NCBI GenBank assembly: GCA_030263375.1
Contig: SZOV01000013.1
Span: 1-48,631 of the forward strand
Length of the DNA stretch: 48,631 bases
Reading direction: 5' to 3'
Source of the DNA: Deltaproteobacteria bacterium PRO3
Lineage (GTDB): Bacteria; UBA10199; DSSB01
How positions within the stretch are numbered: position 1 is the stretch's first letter; each line of letters opens with the position of its first letter. The notes under the pieces were generated by a model. That model searched no databases and had not been told where the DNA came from. It was given only the letters and a program-made list of their open reading frames with translations. Both the position numbers and the translations under genes were made by a program. Positions 1 to 8,126 of this stretch are shown here, in pieces.

Positions 1-4
1 TCCG

Positions 5-51
5 CTGAAAAGCCGATATTATTGGATGCCTCAAGGTGATCGGCTTTTCAG
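5..51. repeat. Perfect 13-bp inverted repeat with 21-nt loop
   Basis: The arms are 5-17 (CTGAAAAGCCGAT) and 39-51 (its exact reverse complement). No T-run follows on either strand, so it does not look like an intrinsic terminator. It lies at the window edge, so the flanking gene it may belong to is not visible. A second small palindrome (GTCCC / GGGAC, 55-69) follows directly. Confidence 0.7.
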
Positions 52-95
52 AGGGTCCCGCTTGGGGACATGTCGCCCCCGGCTAGGGGCTCGTG

Positions 96-119
96 CCGGT
101 ATCGAAACCGGTATCGAAA
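96..119. repeat. Tandem 12-bp direct repeat (two copies)
   Basis: CCGGTATCGAAA occurs twice back to back (96-107 and 108-119). It sits between two palindromic elements in the non-coding region upstream of ispH. No function is evident. Confidence 0.8.
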
Positions 120-250
120 AATGAGATTTGTATCGCGCCATTTCGTACGGAGCATGCTCCACAATACTCAATCAGTAAAATTTTCACTCTCAGAATTACG
201 GCGCTCGACCTTCGTCACATTTCATTTTTTCCCGAAGGCATCTAGCACGA

Positions 251-406
251 GCCCCGAGCCGCGGAGGATGTGCCCCTGCTCGCGACCCTCGAAAAAGTCG
301 AACACCTTAAGGCCTATATAATTTCGACTTTTTCGCGGAGGCTTGGCCCCCGGCCTGAGGGGGCCAAGCCGTGTCGCGACGGGGCACATCCTCCGCGGCT
401 CGGGGC
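251..406. repeat. Nested palindromic element (three-way-junction-like), candidate extragenic repeat
   Basis: Outer arms 251-276 and 381-406 are exact 26-nt reverse complements. Inside are two further perfect inverted repeats: 290-302 with 323-335 (13 nt) and 340-350 with 360-370 (11 nt). A folded single strand would give one long stem carrying two hairpins. A degenerate half-copy of the outer arm, in inverted orientation, lies at 64-96. The layout resembles composite extragenic palindromes or a small non-autonomous element. A structured leader RNA upstream of ispH is the alternative. No coding sequence is evident in 1-506. Confidence 0.65.
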
Positions 407-506
407 GGACGCGGCAAACCACCATACTCAACGAACAATATATTGCAGAAAGAAACCCACGCAACGCCTTGACATTCGCGAGAAAAGCCGCAAAAGTCCC
501 AAAAAT

Positions 507-1463
507 ATGCAAGAAAACGCAACGCAAGCCCTCCCGCCCCTGGAAGTCATCGTCGCAAGAAGCGCCGGCACCTGCTTCGGCGTCGAGGCCGCCATCGAGC
601 TGGCCGAGACCCACCGCAAGCCCATCCTGGGGCCCATCGTCCACAACCCCCAGATCGTCAACGACCTGGCCCAAAAGGGCATCCCCATCCTCGAGCGCTA
701 CCAAGAGCTCGACAACCTGATCCACGACGGGGTGAAAGAGGTCGTCATCACCGCCCACGGCTATCCCAAAGAATTGAAAGAGGCACTGGTGGAGAAGGGC
801 ATCCAGTTTCACGACGCGACCTGCCCGGTCTTGCTGAAATGGGTCTATCGAAAGATCCGCACCTTCGAGGATCAAGGCTTTCACATCATCCTGATCGGCA
901 ACCCCAACCACGCCGAGATCATTGCCAGCCGCAGCTACGGCGGCAACATCCACGTCGTATATTCCAAGGAAGAGGTCGACCGCCTGCCCGCCGGCCTCGA
1001 GAAGACCATCGCGATCTGCCAGACGACGATCACGAAGGAGAAGTTCGAGAAGATCGTCAAGTACATCCGCGACACCAAGTACCCCAACATGCGCGCGGTC
1101 GACACGCGCTGCAAGCCGGTGAAAAACCAGCAGGAGGCGGTCGAAGACCTGGCCCAGTGGGTCGACGCCATCCTGATCGTCGGCGGCTTCAACTCCAGCA
1201 ACACGACCAATTTGGCCAATCTGGCCAAGAAGTATCTCCCCGAAAAGACCTACCATATCGATTCGCCGGACCTATTGCAGGCCGAGTGGCTGCAGGGCAT
1301 CCGCCACCTGGGCATCGGCGCCGGCACCTCGACGCCCAAGTCGCAGATCGACGACGTGCAGCAGCGCGTGGCCGAGCTGTATCAGGGCGAGGTGCATTTC
1401 CGGAAAGAGGGCAACGACGGCGAGATCCTCGACGGCGACTTCACGCCCGAAGACGAGTTCTAA
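507..1463 (+). CDS. ispH: 4-hydroxy-3-methylbut-2-enyl diphosphate reductase (IspH/LytB)
   Basis: This is the last enzyme of the MEP isoprenoid pathway: it reduces HMBPP to IPP and DMAPP with a [4Fe-4S] cluster, in the cytosol. The 318 residues match family length. The cluster cysteine motifs are recognisable as AGTCFGV (C23), DATCPVL and DTRCKPVKNQQEAV. Active-site segments GPIVHNP, TAHGYP, GNPNHAE and GGFNSSNTTNL are also present, and a GTSTPKSQI segment closes the C-terminus. I chose ATG 507 because the family N-terminus (the AGxCxGV strand) starts about 20 residues later and the upstream in-frame stretch is the palindromic element. No Shine-Dalgarno is seen. A TTGACA at 469-474 could be a -35 box, but its -10 partner is poor. 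It supplies precursors for the hopanoid pathway represented by the convergent shc. Confidence 0.95.
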   Translation: MQENATQALPPLEVIVARSAGTCFGVEAAIELAETHRKPILGPIVHNPQIVNDLAQKGIPILERYQELDNLIHDGVKEVVITAHGYPKELKEALVEKGIQFHDATCPVLLKWVYRKIRTFEDQGFHIILIGNPNHAEIIASRSYGGNIHVVYSKEEVDRLPAGLEKTIAICQTTITKEKFEKIVKYIRDTKYPNMRAVDTRCKPVKNQQEAVEDLAQWVDAILIVGGFNSSNTTNLANLAKKYLPEKTYHIDSPDLLQAEWLQGIRHLGIGAGTSTPKSQIDDVQQRVAELYQGEVHFRKEGNDGEILDGDFTPEDEF

Positions 1464-1512
1464 CAAGCTGTCGAAAAAACCGTCGAAGGTTGCGCCGAGA
1501 CGACCCTAGGTC

Positions 1513-3504
1513 TTATTTCGGCCTCGCGCGGCGGTATCTCCCCAAGGCCAGCAACGGAAAATAATGCCGGTAACCGTGGTAACGGATGTAGAAGTGCCCC
1601 GGAAATCCCGTCCCGGTGTACTCGCGCTCGTCCCAGCAACCGTGGTCGTTCTGCCGGCGGATCAGGAATTCGATCCCGCGCTCGACGATCGGCGAATCGG
1701 CCTCGCCGGCGGCGATCAGGCCCATCAAGGCCCAGGCCGTCTGCGAGGGCACGGAATAGGGGAGGGAGACAAAGCGGTCCTCGGCGTAGCCCGCGCAGGA
1801 CTCGCCCCAACCGCCGTCGTGCAGCTGTACCCGCTTCAGCCAGGTGACCGCCTTCTGGATGCGCGGATCGCTCAAGTCCTCGCCGATCGCGGCCAGGCCC
1901 TGCAGGACGCACCAGGTGCCGTAGACGTAATTCACGCCCCAGCGGCCCTCCCAGGCCCCGCACTCCAGCTGCTCTCGGTAGACGAACTTCAAGGCCCGCT
2001 GCACGACCGGCGATTCGCGGTCCCAACCGATCAGGGCGAGGAACTCCAGCATGCGCCCGGTGATGTCCGGCGTCGGCGGGTCCAGGCAGGCGCCGTGGTC
2101 GGAGAAGGGGATCTTGTTGACCAGGTGCAGGTCGTTGTCGACGTCGAAGGCGGCCCAGCCACCGTTCTTGCTCTGCATGCCGAGCAGCCAGTCCAGCCCC
2201 AAGTCGAAGGAGCGTTTGATCTCGGCCGAGGGGTAGCCGATCTTGTGGAAGAGGCTCAAGACCTCGAGGGTGTCGTCGACGTCGGGGAAGTAGTCGTTCT
2301 TGAACTCGAAGGACCAGCCGCCGGGTTTCAGCCGGGGCTTCTTCACCGCCCAGTCGCCCCGGACGTCGGTGATCTGCTTGCTCACCAGCCAATCCGCCGC
2401 GCGGCGTAAGGCGGGGTGCTCGGGGTTCAAGCCGCTATCGCAGAGGCTGACCGCCGCCCAAGGGGTATCCCAGACGGGGGAGATGCAGCACTGCTGGTGG
2501 AGGTAGCGCCGGTCGCCGTCCAAATCCGCGCCGACCTGCTTGGGGATGTGCAAGAGATCGCCGTCGCAAAGCTGATGGAAGGCCGCCAGCCCCTTGAGGC
2601 ACTGACGCATCGTCGGGTCCTCGTTGGGATAGCCGAGGGTCTTGAGGGCCAAGGCACTGTAGGCCATAGCCGGATAAATATCTTCTGTTTTTTCAATATG
2701 TTCTCGGATATACCGCAAGCAACGCTTAACCGCTGAGCCGCGTTTGAAGCGGGGGATTTTTATTTTTTCTATGTTTTTCAAGAACTTATCTACAGAAAGA
2801 AAGACTTTACCTATCGAAAACCAATCGCCCTCGGAGGACGAGACCGACCAGTCGCGATCGGCCGGGGCCTCGGGATAGAGCTCCTCCAGGTCGATCGATA
2901 GCTTATGTACAGGTTTTTCATTGAGGACGATGAGCAGCGGGACGATGCAGGCCCGGGCCCAAGAGCTGAACTCGTAGATATTGATGGGGGCCCAGCGCGG
3001 CAGCATCATGAAGATATAGGGCATGGCCGGGGCGGCGGACCATGGCGCCAGTCCGAACATCGCCAGGTGGATCTTGGTGAAGACGCGAACCTTGGTGGGA
3101 CCGCCGTGGGACCGGATAAAACCGCGGGCCCGGACCATGGCCGGGTCGTCGACCGGCGTGCCGGCCATCTTAAGGGCCCAATAACATTCCACCGTCGTGC
3201 TGAGGTCGCCGGGACCGTTATAGTAGATGGCCCAGGAGCCGTCGGCGCGCTGCTGGCTGAGCATCCTTTGGCAAAGGGCGCGGCTGAGCTGGGGATCGGG
3301 GATGCCTAAAAATTCCCGTAAAAAGAGGTATTCGGCGCCAATGGTCTCGTTGGCCTCGAGCGTGTACCACCAAAAACCTTCGGGGAATTGGTGCCGCAGC
3401 AGGAGCTGCTGGGCGCGTTGGATCGAGCTGTCCAGGGATTCGCGGAGCGAGGGTTCGGCCGCGGGGCCGAGGGGCCGAGGCTGGGCTTTCGGGGAGGTCG
3501 ACAT
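1513..3504 (-). CDS. shc: Squalene-hopene cyclase
   Basis: It cyclises squalene to hopene/hopanol for hopanoid membrane lipids and is normally a monotopic membrane enzyme. The 663 residues match bacterial SHC length. The catalytic acid motif DxDD is present as DVDD at residues 408-411 (context FPDVDDTLEVL). QW repeats include QSKNGGWAAF, CGAWEGRWGVNYVYGTW, QLHDGGWGES and a final GTGFPGHFYIRYHGYRHYFP segment typical of SHC C-termini. The ATG follows a 113-bp AT-rich gap that contains a 6-bp hairpin (3528-3545), so it may have its own promoter or be the distal gene of the INSIG-like/FKBP/acidic-protein group upstream. It ends 49 bp from ispH in convergent orientation. Confidence 0.96.
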   Translation of the reverse strand: MSTSPKAQPRPLGPAAEPSLRESLDSSIQRAQQLLLRHQFPEGFWWYTLEANETIGAEYLFLREFLGIPDPQLSRALCQRMLSQQRADGSWAIYYNGPGDLSTTVECYWALKMAGTPVDDPAMVRARGFIRSHGGPTKVRVFTKIHLAMFGLAPWSAAPAMPYIFMMLPRWAPINIYEFSSWARACIVPLLIVLNEKPVHKLSIDLEELYPEAPADRDWSVSSSEGDWFSIGKVFLSVDKFLKNIEKIKIPRFKRGSAVKRCLRYIREHIEKTEDIYPAMAYSALALKTLGYPNEDPTMRQCLKGLAAFHQLCDGDLLHIPKQVGADLDGDRRYLHQQCCISPVWDTPWAAVSLCDSGLNPEHPALRRAADWLVSKQITDVRGDWAVKKPRLKPGGWSFEFKNDYFPDVDDTLEVLSLFHKIGYPSAEIKRSFDLGLDWLLGMQSKNGGWAAFDVDNDLHLVNKIPFSDHGACLDPPTPDITGRMLEFLALIGWDRESPVVQRALKFVYREQLECGAWEGRWGVNYVYGTWCVLQGLAAIGEDLSDPRIQKAVTWLKRVQLHDGGWGESCAGYAEDRFVSLPYSVPSQTAWALMGLIAAGEADSPIVERGIEFLIRRQNDHGCWDEREYTGTGFPGHFYIRYHGYRHYFPLLALGRYRRARPK

Positions 3505-3617
3505 GGCCGGGGGATTTAGCGTTTTTCGACCTTAAAAACAAGGTCCAAGCAGGCGCGCTTTTCTATCCGTTAAACTTATAAGATGCATTATGTTAAGTAA
3601 TATTTATCCCAAGGCCA

Positions 3618-4040
3618 TCACCATTTATCGTCGCCGCCCTCATCATCCTCTTCTTCATCCATGTCCTCGTCGAAGTCCATTTCGTCCTCGTCGACCTCCT
3701 CGAGGCCGTCGTCGTCGAAGTCTTCGTCTTCTTCCTCTTCCTCATAGTCCTCGTCCTCGGCCTCGCGGGAGGCGCGGCGCTCCCGGACCAGGGAGGAATC
3801 GACCCCTTCTTCCATCAGCTCTACGTCGCATTGGTAATCTTTAGGGTCGACGTAATCCTCGAGGACGCCGATCAGCACTTCCAGCTCATCCTCATTTTGG
3901 AGGGTGCCGGTGATCTTGAGCTTGTCGTCCTCGAATTTGAAGTCGAGGTCGCTCGGATCGATCTCGCCGTTTTCTTCGAGCTCGGCCATGATCTCTTGGA
4001 TCAGTTCTTCTTCAGAGAGCGTGCCGTATTCTTCGATCAT
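3618..4040 (-). CDS. Small protein with BON-like N-terminal region and extremely acidic tail
   Basis: 140 residues. Residues about 30-75 alternate beta and helix (FEDDKLKITGTLQNEDEL...), resembling a single BON-type fold; this is a pattern judgement only. The last about 50 residues are almost entirely Asp and Glu with scattered Gly and Met. No signal peptide. A good ribosome-binding site (GGAGG, about 8 nt upstream) supports the ATG. The gene lies 26 bp downstream of the FKBP gene, so the two are probably co-transcribed. Acidic tails often bind basic proteins or divalent cations, but no specific role can be given. Confidence 0.75.
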   Translation of the reverse strand: MIEEYGTLSEEELIQEIMAELEENGEIDPSDLDFKFEDDKLKITGTLQNEDELEVLIGVLEDYVDPKDYQCDVELMEEGVDSSLVRERRASREAEDEDYEEEEEDEDFDDDGLEEVDEDEMDFDEDMDEEEDDEGGDDKW

Positions 4041-4066
4041 CGGGATTCCTCCATACCGAGGGTATT

Positions 4067-4546
4067 TTAACGGGTCGCCGCCGCGACGTCTACGAGTTCG
4101 ACGTCGAAGATCAGGGTCGCGTTGGGCGGAATCACCGGCGGCCGTCCGGGGGCGCCGTAGCCCAGCTCGGGCGGGATCACCAGCTCGCGCTTGCCGCCGA
4201 CGCGCATAGTGGACAGGCCCTCGTCCCAGCCCTTGATGACCTGGCCGATGCCTAAGGTGAATTCGATCGGCTGGCCGCGTGAGATGGAGCTGTCAAAAAC
4301 GGTACCATCCGTGAGGCGCCCGGTGTAGTGCACCTTGATCCTCTGCCCCTGCGCCGGCTTGGCGCCCTTCCCCACCTCTTTGTCGCGGTATTTCAATCCC
4401 GAGGCCGTCGTCTGGTAGGGGGCGGGCTTTGCGGCCGCCTTGCTGGGGACGCTTTCGGCCGCCTTGTCCGCGGCCGCGGCCGTTCCCGCCGTCATCGCCA
4501 ACATCGCCGTCGCCACCGCCGCGGCGGTCCATTTCTTTCGCTTCAT
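4067..4546 (-). CDS. FKBP-type peptidyl-prolyl cis-trans isomerase, exported
   Basis: 159 residues with a classic signal peptide: a KRKK N-region, then an Ala/Thr-rich hydrophobic core ending AAAADKAA. A single FKBP domain follows. Family residues are present: VHYTG, VFDSS, F and [12 protein letters not shown] (the active-site Val-Ile and Trp), and PPELGYG, followed by the terminal strand [10 protein letters not shown]. It catalyses proline isomerisation during protein folding, probably in the periplasm. AGGAG lies just upstream of the ATG, and the INSIG-like gene ends 16 bp before it, so the pair is almost certainly an operon. Confidence 0.95.
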   Translation of the reverse strand: MKRKKWTAAAVATAMLAMTAGTAAAADKAAESVPSKAAAKPAPYQTTASGLKYRDKEVGKGAKPAQGQRIKVHYTGRLTDGTVFDSSISRGQPIEFTLGIGQVIKGWDEGLSTMRVGGKRELVIPPELGYGAPGRPPVIPPNATLIFDVELVDVAAATR

Positions 4547-4562
4547 GGGGTCTCTCTCCTCT

Positions 4563-5144
4563 TCAAAGTTTCACGGAATACAAGTTTGCCGGCGCCGGCG
4601 GCGGGGAAATGATCCAACTCAAACGCCGCAGCGCCAAGGCCACCGCCCCCCAAAGGAGCGGCAGCCAATAGGGCATGCCCAAAAAATCCGGTTCGGTAAA
4701 GAAATAAAGATTGAGGTTGGTGAGAACCAGCTCGAGCGTCGGCCCCACGCAGGCCCCGATCAGGAAGGTCAAGACGTCCCAGGACTGATGGAAGAAGATC
4801 AGGCGCAGGACCATCAGCAGGAGCAGCCCCAAGGACAATAGATATGGGGAGCCGCGGAACAGGAGGATCAAGGTGTAGACCATGGCGAGCAGCAGGTACT
4901 CCAAGACGAGCTTTCCTCCCTGGTAGTCGATCTGGAAGTGCAACATGCGGTCGAGGGTGACGAAGAGAAGGATCGCGAAGGCCGTCCCCACCCCGAAGCC
5001 CACCGGCGACCACCATGAGATCCCCATGAATTCGGGCCGGGCGTACTGGACGATCTCGAGCCGGGCCATCAGGATCTCCCAGGGAGTGAAGGTCAAGGCC
5101 CCCAGGCAAAAGGCCAGGAGGGATTTTCGCAGGGCGGCGAACAT
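4563..5144 (-). CDS. INSIG-like polytopic membrane protein
   Basis: 193 residues with about six hydrophobic segments. Two stretches match my recollection of animal INSIG proteins: a segment [15 protein letters not shown]...LDR near residue 45-65, parallel to INSIG's WWVPP...G...DRHLG, and [16 protein letters not shown] near the C-terminus, parallel to INSIG's YTSPDFL...SWLP. The length is that of the INSIG core. Bacterial INSIG homologues are known from mycobacteria. In eukaryotes INSIG proteins bind sterols and hold SCAP and HMG-CoA reductase; a bacterial role is undefined. It heads the FKBP/acidic-protein/shc group, so a role linked to triterpenoids is a reasonable inference. No strong Shine-Dalgarno is visible. 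Confidence 0.62.
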   Translation of the reverse strand: MFAALRKSLLAFCLGALTFTPWEILMARLEIVQYARPEFMGISWWSPVGFGVGTAFAILLFVTLDRMLHFQIDYQGGKLVLEYLLLAMVYTLILLFRGSPYLLSLGLLLLMVLRLIFFHQSWDVLTFLIGACVGPTLELVLTNLNLYFFTEPDFLGMPYWLPLLWGAVALALRRLSWIISPPPAPANLYSVKL

Positions 5145-5247
5145 GAAGGCGGCGATTTTTACACAACTTTTTTTCGGGGGCCACGAAAATCTGTCACCTA
5201 TCTAAGCACAGTCATTCAGGTTTTCGCACGCTCCTCCTGGAAGGCTG

Positions 5248-8067
5248 GTGAAAAATCACGCGCGCGTCCCATGCGGCGAAGATCGCAGGGGCCCGTCCGG
5301 GCTTCGTCAAGTCCCACGGGGTTTCAACCAGCTTGAGGAAGGAGCGGCGGAGGGCACAACCTTGACTTTTTGGACCGGGGCTCGGCTTCACCCCATCCGC
5401 GCATCGAGGGGGCACGGAACGCCAAAAAATTTCGAGGATCCACTATCCTGGGAGGCGGGATTTCTCTCGCGCCTGCAGTCCCCAGGCTTGCGCTGGGCCG
5501 CGGCCAAGTTCCGAGGCCTCCAAGGCGAATCGGACGCCTCCCTTCGCGCCGCCGGCCTGATCGAGCTCGCCCGCGAGCTCGAAGAAAAGCGCCGTCCGGA
5601 ATTGGCCGCCCTCCTCTACTCCCAAATCCAAACGGCCGCCCCCGCCCCGCTCGCCGCGCGGGCGGGAGGAGCGCTGGAGCTATTGTCCGGCGGCGGAAAA
5701 TTTTCCGATCGGTTGGAGTCGCAATTCCGACATTTCACCGAGCACGTCTTAGACCCCTCCTCCTTGATCGCGATGGGTCTCGCGGGCGGCGTTTACCGCT
5801 GGGTGCGCCTGGCCGCGCTCGGCCGTCTCTCGGGCGTGCCGTTGGCGCGGCTCTGGGCCTCGCTCGCGGGCTTGAGCGTGGAGGTCCCCGCCTTCACCTT
5901 CGGGACCCGGGCCGGCCGAATCCTGCTCCGGCAAGTGCCCGAAGGAGGTTTCGCGCCGCTCCCTCAGGAATTGGGCGCGGCCGCTTTATTTTTGGGCAGC
6001 CTCAAGCGCACGGGCGCCCTCGCCGCCTCCGCCGGCCGCCGCCTGCCCTCGGACCATGCGGCCGCGCGTCTTTCGGCGGGTCTCCTGCCACAGGTCGCGC
6101 TCTTCGGGGGCATCGCCCTCGGCCATCGCCTCGAGATCGCCGCGGGGCTGCGCCCGAACCGAGCGCCCGGCGCCGGACTCGCCGAGGACTTGGGCACCTT
6201 CTTTCAGTTGCAAGTCGCGGGCGCCCTGAGCCGAGGGCTGATGGGGCGATCGTGGCGAAGCTTCGAGGCGGGCCTCGAGCTGCGCGCGCAGCAAGGCCCC
6301 TTGCCGCCGGCCCCGCGGCCGAAGACGGCCTTCGCCCTCGCCGGCCCCGTCCCCGTCCCGGCGCCGCCTCTCGCCGTGGCGGAAAAGCTGTCCGGCCTCT
6401 CCTTCATGGTGGGCCGCGAGTCCACCCCGCCGCCAACGCGGATCCGCGAGCTGGAGGAAAAGTACCTTCGGGTCTTCCCCCCCACCGCCGAGGGATATTA
6501 CTCGAGCGAGATCCTGCGCGCCGCCTGCCGCATCCCCTGCAGCCTGCCGAATTTCCACGAGCGCCTGCTGGACGCCCTGTTCTACGCCCCCAACCGCGGC
6601 AGCAAAGAACAGCTCTACACGGTCCTGGCCATCGAGGACGTCTTCATCGCCAACGCCCTGCGCCGCAGCACCGGCAGCTTCGACTACGCCCTGCTCCAGC
6701 TCCAAATCGGCAGCGCCGCCGCCGAGGACCACCGCCCCACCCGCCTGCAGAGTTTTCAAAAGATCTTCCGGACCCTCGAGGGTGGCTTCGACCGCAGGGC
6801 CCAGCACGACTTGATCCTCCGCCTGCCCTACGACGAAAATTGGGCGGTGCCCGCTCAGGCCGTCTTTCCCGAATCGTTTTGGACGCGGCACCGCGACGAG
6901 GCGACCCTCCACTGGGACGGCTATCGGCACAAAGATTGGGAGATGCTGCTGAACTTCGCCTATCTCCGCTCCCGGGGACGGACGCAACTCGCCTCCGAAA
7001 TCATCCGAACCTTCGGGGAGGGCCGCGCGAAGGGATTTTATCTGGCCGTCGACGTCGACGCGGCCCTCGACTACGCCCGCGCCCACCCGATGGGCAGCGT
7101 GGTCCTACAGCGTCTGCACGACATCTTCGCGATGCGCGACGTCCCCGCCAAGCTCGCGGAGCTCGCCACCGACCCCGCTCCGGACCTCACCCACTTGCGG
7201 ATCGAGGCCCTCCGCCGCGCCGGCGTCCCCGCCGAGGGCATCGCCTACCAGCTGACGGGCTCAGAGCATACCGGCTATCTGAACGACCTGCGCCTGGCCC
7301 GCAAGCTGGTGTCGGTCTTCCAAGACATCGGACCCCACCTCGCCGAGCCTCGGCTCACCGAGGTCGGCAAGGCCCGGTTGGTGGAGGCCTTTTGGGAATT
7401 CGTCCAACGCGGGCGGCCCTTGGAGGTCGGCGACCTCTTCGATTTCTGGCGCCTCGTCAAGGACCCCCGGACGGGCCAATACCTCCGCTCTTCCGAGCCG
7501 AGCCGCCATCCCGAACCCACCGACCGCCAAGGCAATCCCCTGGCCGAGGCCCAGATCCGCCTGCTGCAGGACGCCTCGGTCTCCGTCGAGATCGTGCCGA
7601 TGGCGAGATTCCAAGAAATCGACCGGCACTGGGGACTGACCCAAGGGCGCAGCCTAGCCCTGACCCTGCTCGCCAAGCGCCAGGGCGAACGCGACCGCAT
7701 CCTCATCCCCGAGCTTCCGCCGTTGGACTTGGGCACGGCGCGGGGCCTCGACCTGGCCTTCAACGAGATCCGCAACCGGGTGCGCTTCCTCGTGCACGAG
7801 GCCGAGCACCTCCGGCACTTCCGCGGGCATTTTTTCGGAGACGAGGCGGGGTCTCGGCCCATCCAGCTCGCCGGCATCAGCCGCGCGGACCGCCTCGTCT
7901 CGGAGGCGATGGCCTCGCTCGAAGAGCTGCGCTGGCGCGTCAAGCACAGCGACCAGGATTACCTGGAGGTCTCCCGCCGCCTCGGCCTGACGCCGGTCAC
8001 TTACCTGCGCAACTTGGCCGACCAGCAGTATTTCGCGGCGGAGAACGAGGCCAAGGCCCTCGATTAG
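5248..8067 (+). CDS. Large protein with C-terminal zincin-like (HEAEH) metallopeptidase motif
   Basis: 939 codons from a GTG at 5248. A TTG at 5362, behind a better purine-rich site, is an alternative start, so the N-terminus is uncertain. Residues about 80-140 look TPR-like. Residues about 165-330 form a Gly/Ala/Leu-rich region that resembles, in order of features, the hydrophobic modules of the 1257- and 5922-aa proteins downstream. A long helical middle follows. Near the C-terminus is VHEAEHLRHF (HExxH at 850-854) with candidate third-ligand glutamates at 886 and 892, the arrangement of a zincin. There is no signal peptide. It is transcribed toward the giant gene and ends 58 bp from it. 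Whether it cleaves a partner or a target cannot be told. Confidence 0.8.
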   Translation: MKNHARVPCGEDRRGPSGLRQVPRGFNQLEEGAAEGTTLTFWTGARLHPIRASRGHGTPKNFEDPLSWEAGFLSRLQSPGLRWAAAKFRGLQGESDASLRAAGLIELARELEEKRRPELAALLYSQIQTAAPAPLAARAGGALELLSGGGKFSDRLESQFRHFTEHVLDPSSLIAMGLAGGVYRWVRLAALGRLSGVPLARLWASLAGLSVEVPAFTFGTRAGRILLRQVPEGGFAPLPQELGAAALFLGSLKRTGALAASAGRRLPSDHAAARLSAGLLPQVALFGGIALGHRLEIAAGLRPNRAPGAGLAEDLGTFFQLQVAGALSRGLMGRSWRSFEAGLELRAQQGPLPPAPRPKTAFALAGPVPVPAPPLAVAEKLSGLSFMVGRESTPPPTRIRELEEKYLRVFPPTAEGYYSSEILRAACRIPCSLPNFHERLLDALFYAPNRGSKEQLYTVLAIEDVFIANALRRSTGSFDYALLQLQIGSAAAEDHRPTRLQSFQKIFRTLEGGFDRRAQHDLILRLPYDENWAVPAQAVFPESFWTRHRDEATLHWDGYRHKDWEMLLNFAYLRSRGRTQLASEIIRTFGEGRAKGFYLAVDVDAALDYARAHPMGSVVLQRLHDIFAMRDVPAKLAELATDPAPDLTHLRIEALRRAGVPAEGIAYQLTGSEHTGYLNDLRLARKLVSVFQDIGPHLAEPRLTEVGKARLVEAFWEFVQRGRPLEVGDLFDFWRLVKDPRTGQYLRSSEPSRHPEPTDRQGNPLAEAQIRLLQDASVSVEIVPMARFQEIDRHWGLTQGRSLALTLLAKRQGERDRILIPELPPLDLGTARGLDLAFNEIRNRVRFLVHEAEHLRHFRGHFFGDEAGSRPIQLAGISRADRLVSEAMASLEELRWRVKHSDQDYLEVSRRLGLTPVTYLRNLADQQYFAAENEAKALD

Positions 8068-8103
8068 CGCCGCGGGAAAAAGGGCGCCGGACCCGAGGCC
8101 CAC

Positions 8104-8126
8104 CATTCGTACGGACGATATTTTTT
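8104..8126 (+). terminator. Weak hairpin plus T-tract after the zincin-like gene
   Basis: ATTCGT-ACGG-ACGAT followed by TATTTTTTC forms a short stem and a six-T run in the 58-bp convergent gap. The stem is short, so this is a tentative terminator for the plus-strand gene. Confidence 0.35.

Noticed and set aside
317-322. Perfect TATAAT upstream of ispH
   Set aside because: It lies inside the palindromic element with no -35 box at 16-18 bp, almost 190 bp from the start codon.
222-1256. Long minus-strand open frame opposite ispH
   Set aside because: It is a GC-rich antisense shadow with a biased, low-information translation. The plus strand encodes a complete IspH.
1564-2409. 281-codon plus-strand open frame opposite shc
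   Set aside because: Antisense shadow; the minus strand carries the conserved DVDD and QW motifs of the cyclase.
5185-5247. Possible sigma-54 site before the zincin-like gene (TGTCACCTATCTAAGCA)
   Set aside because: The -24 GG is missing and the spacing is 11 nt, so it was not counted with the five good sites.
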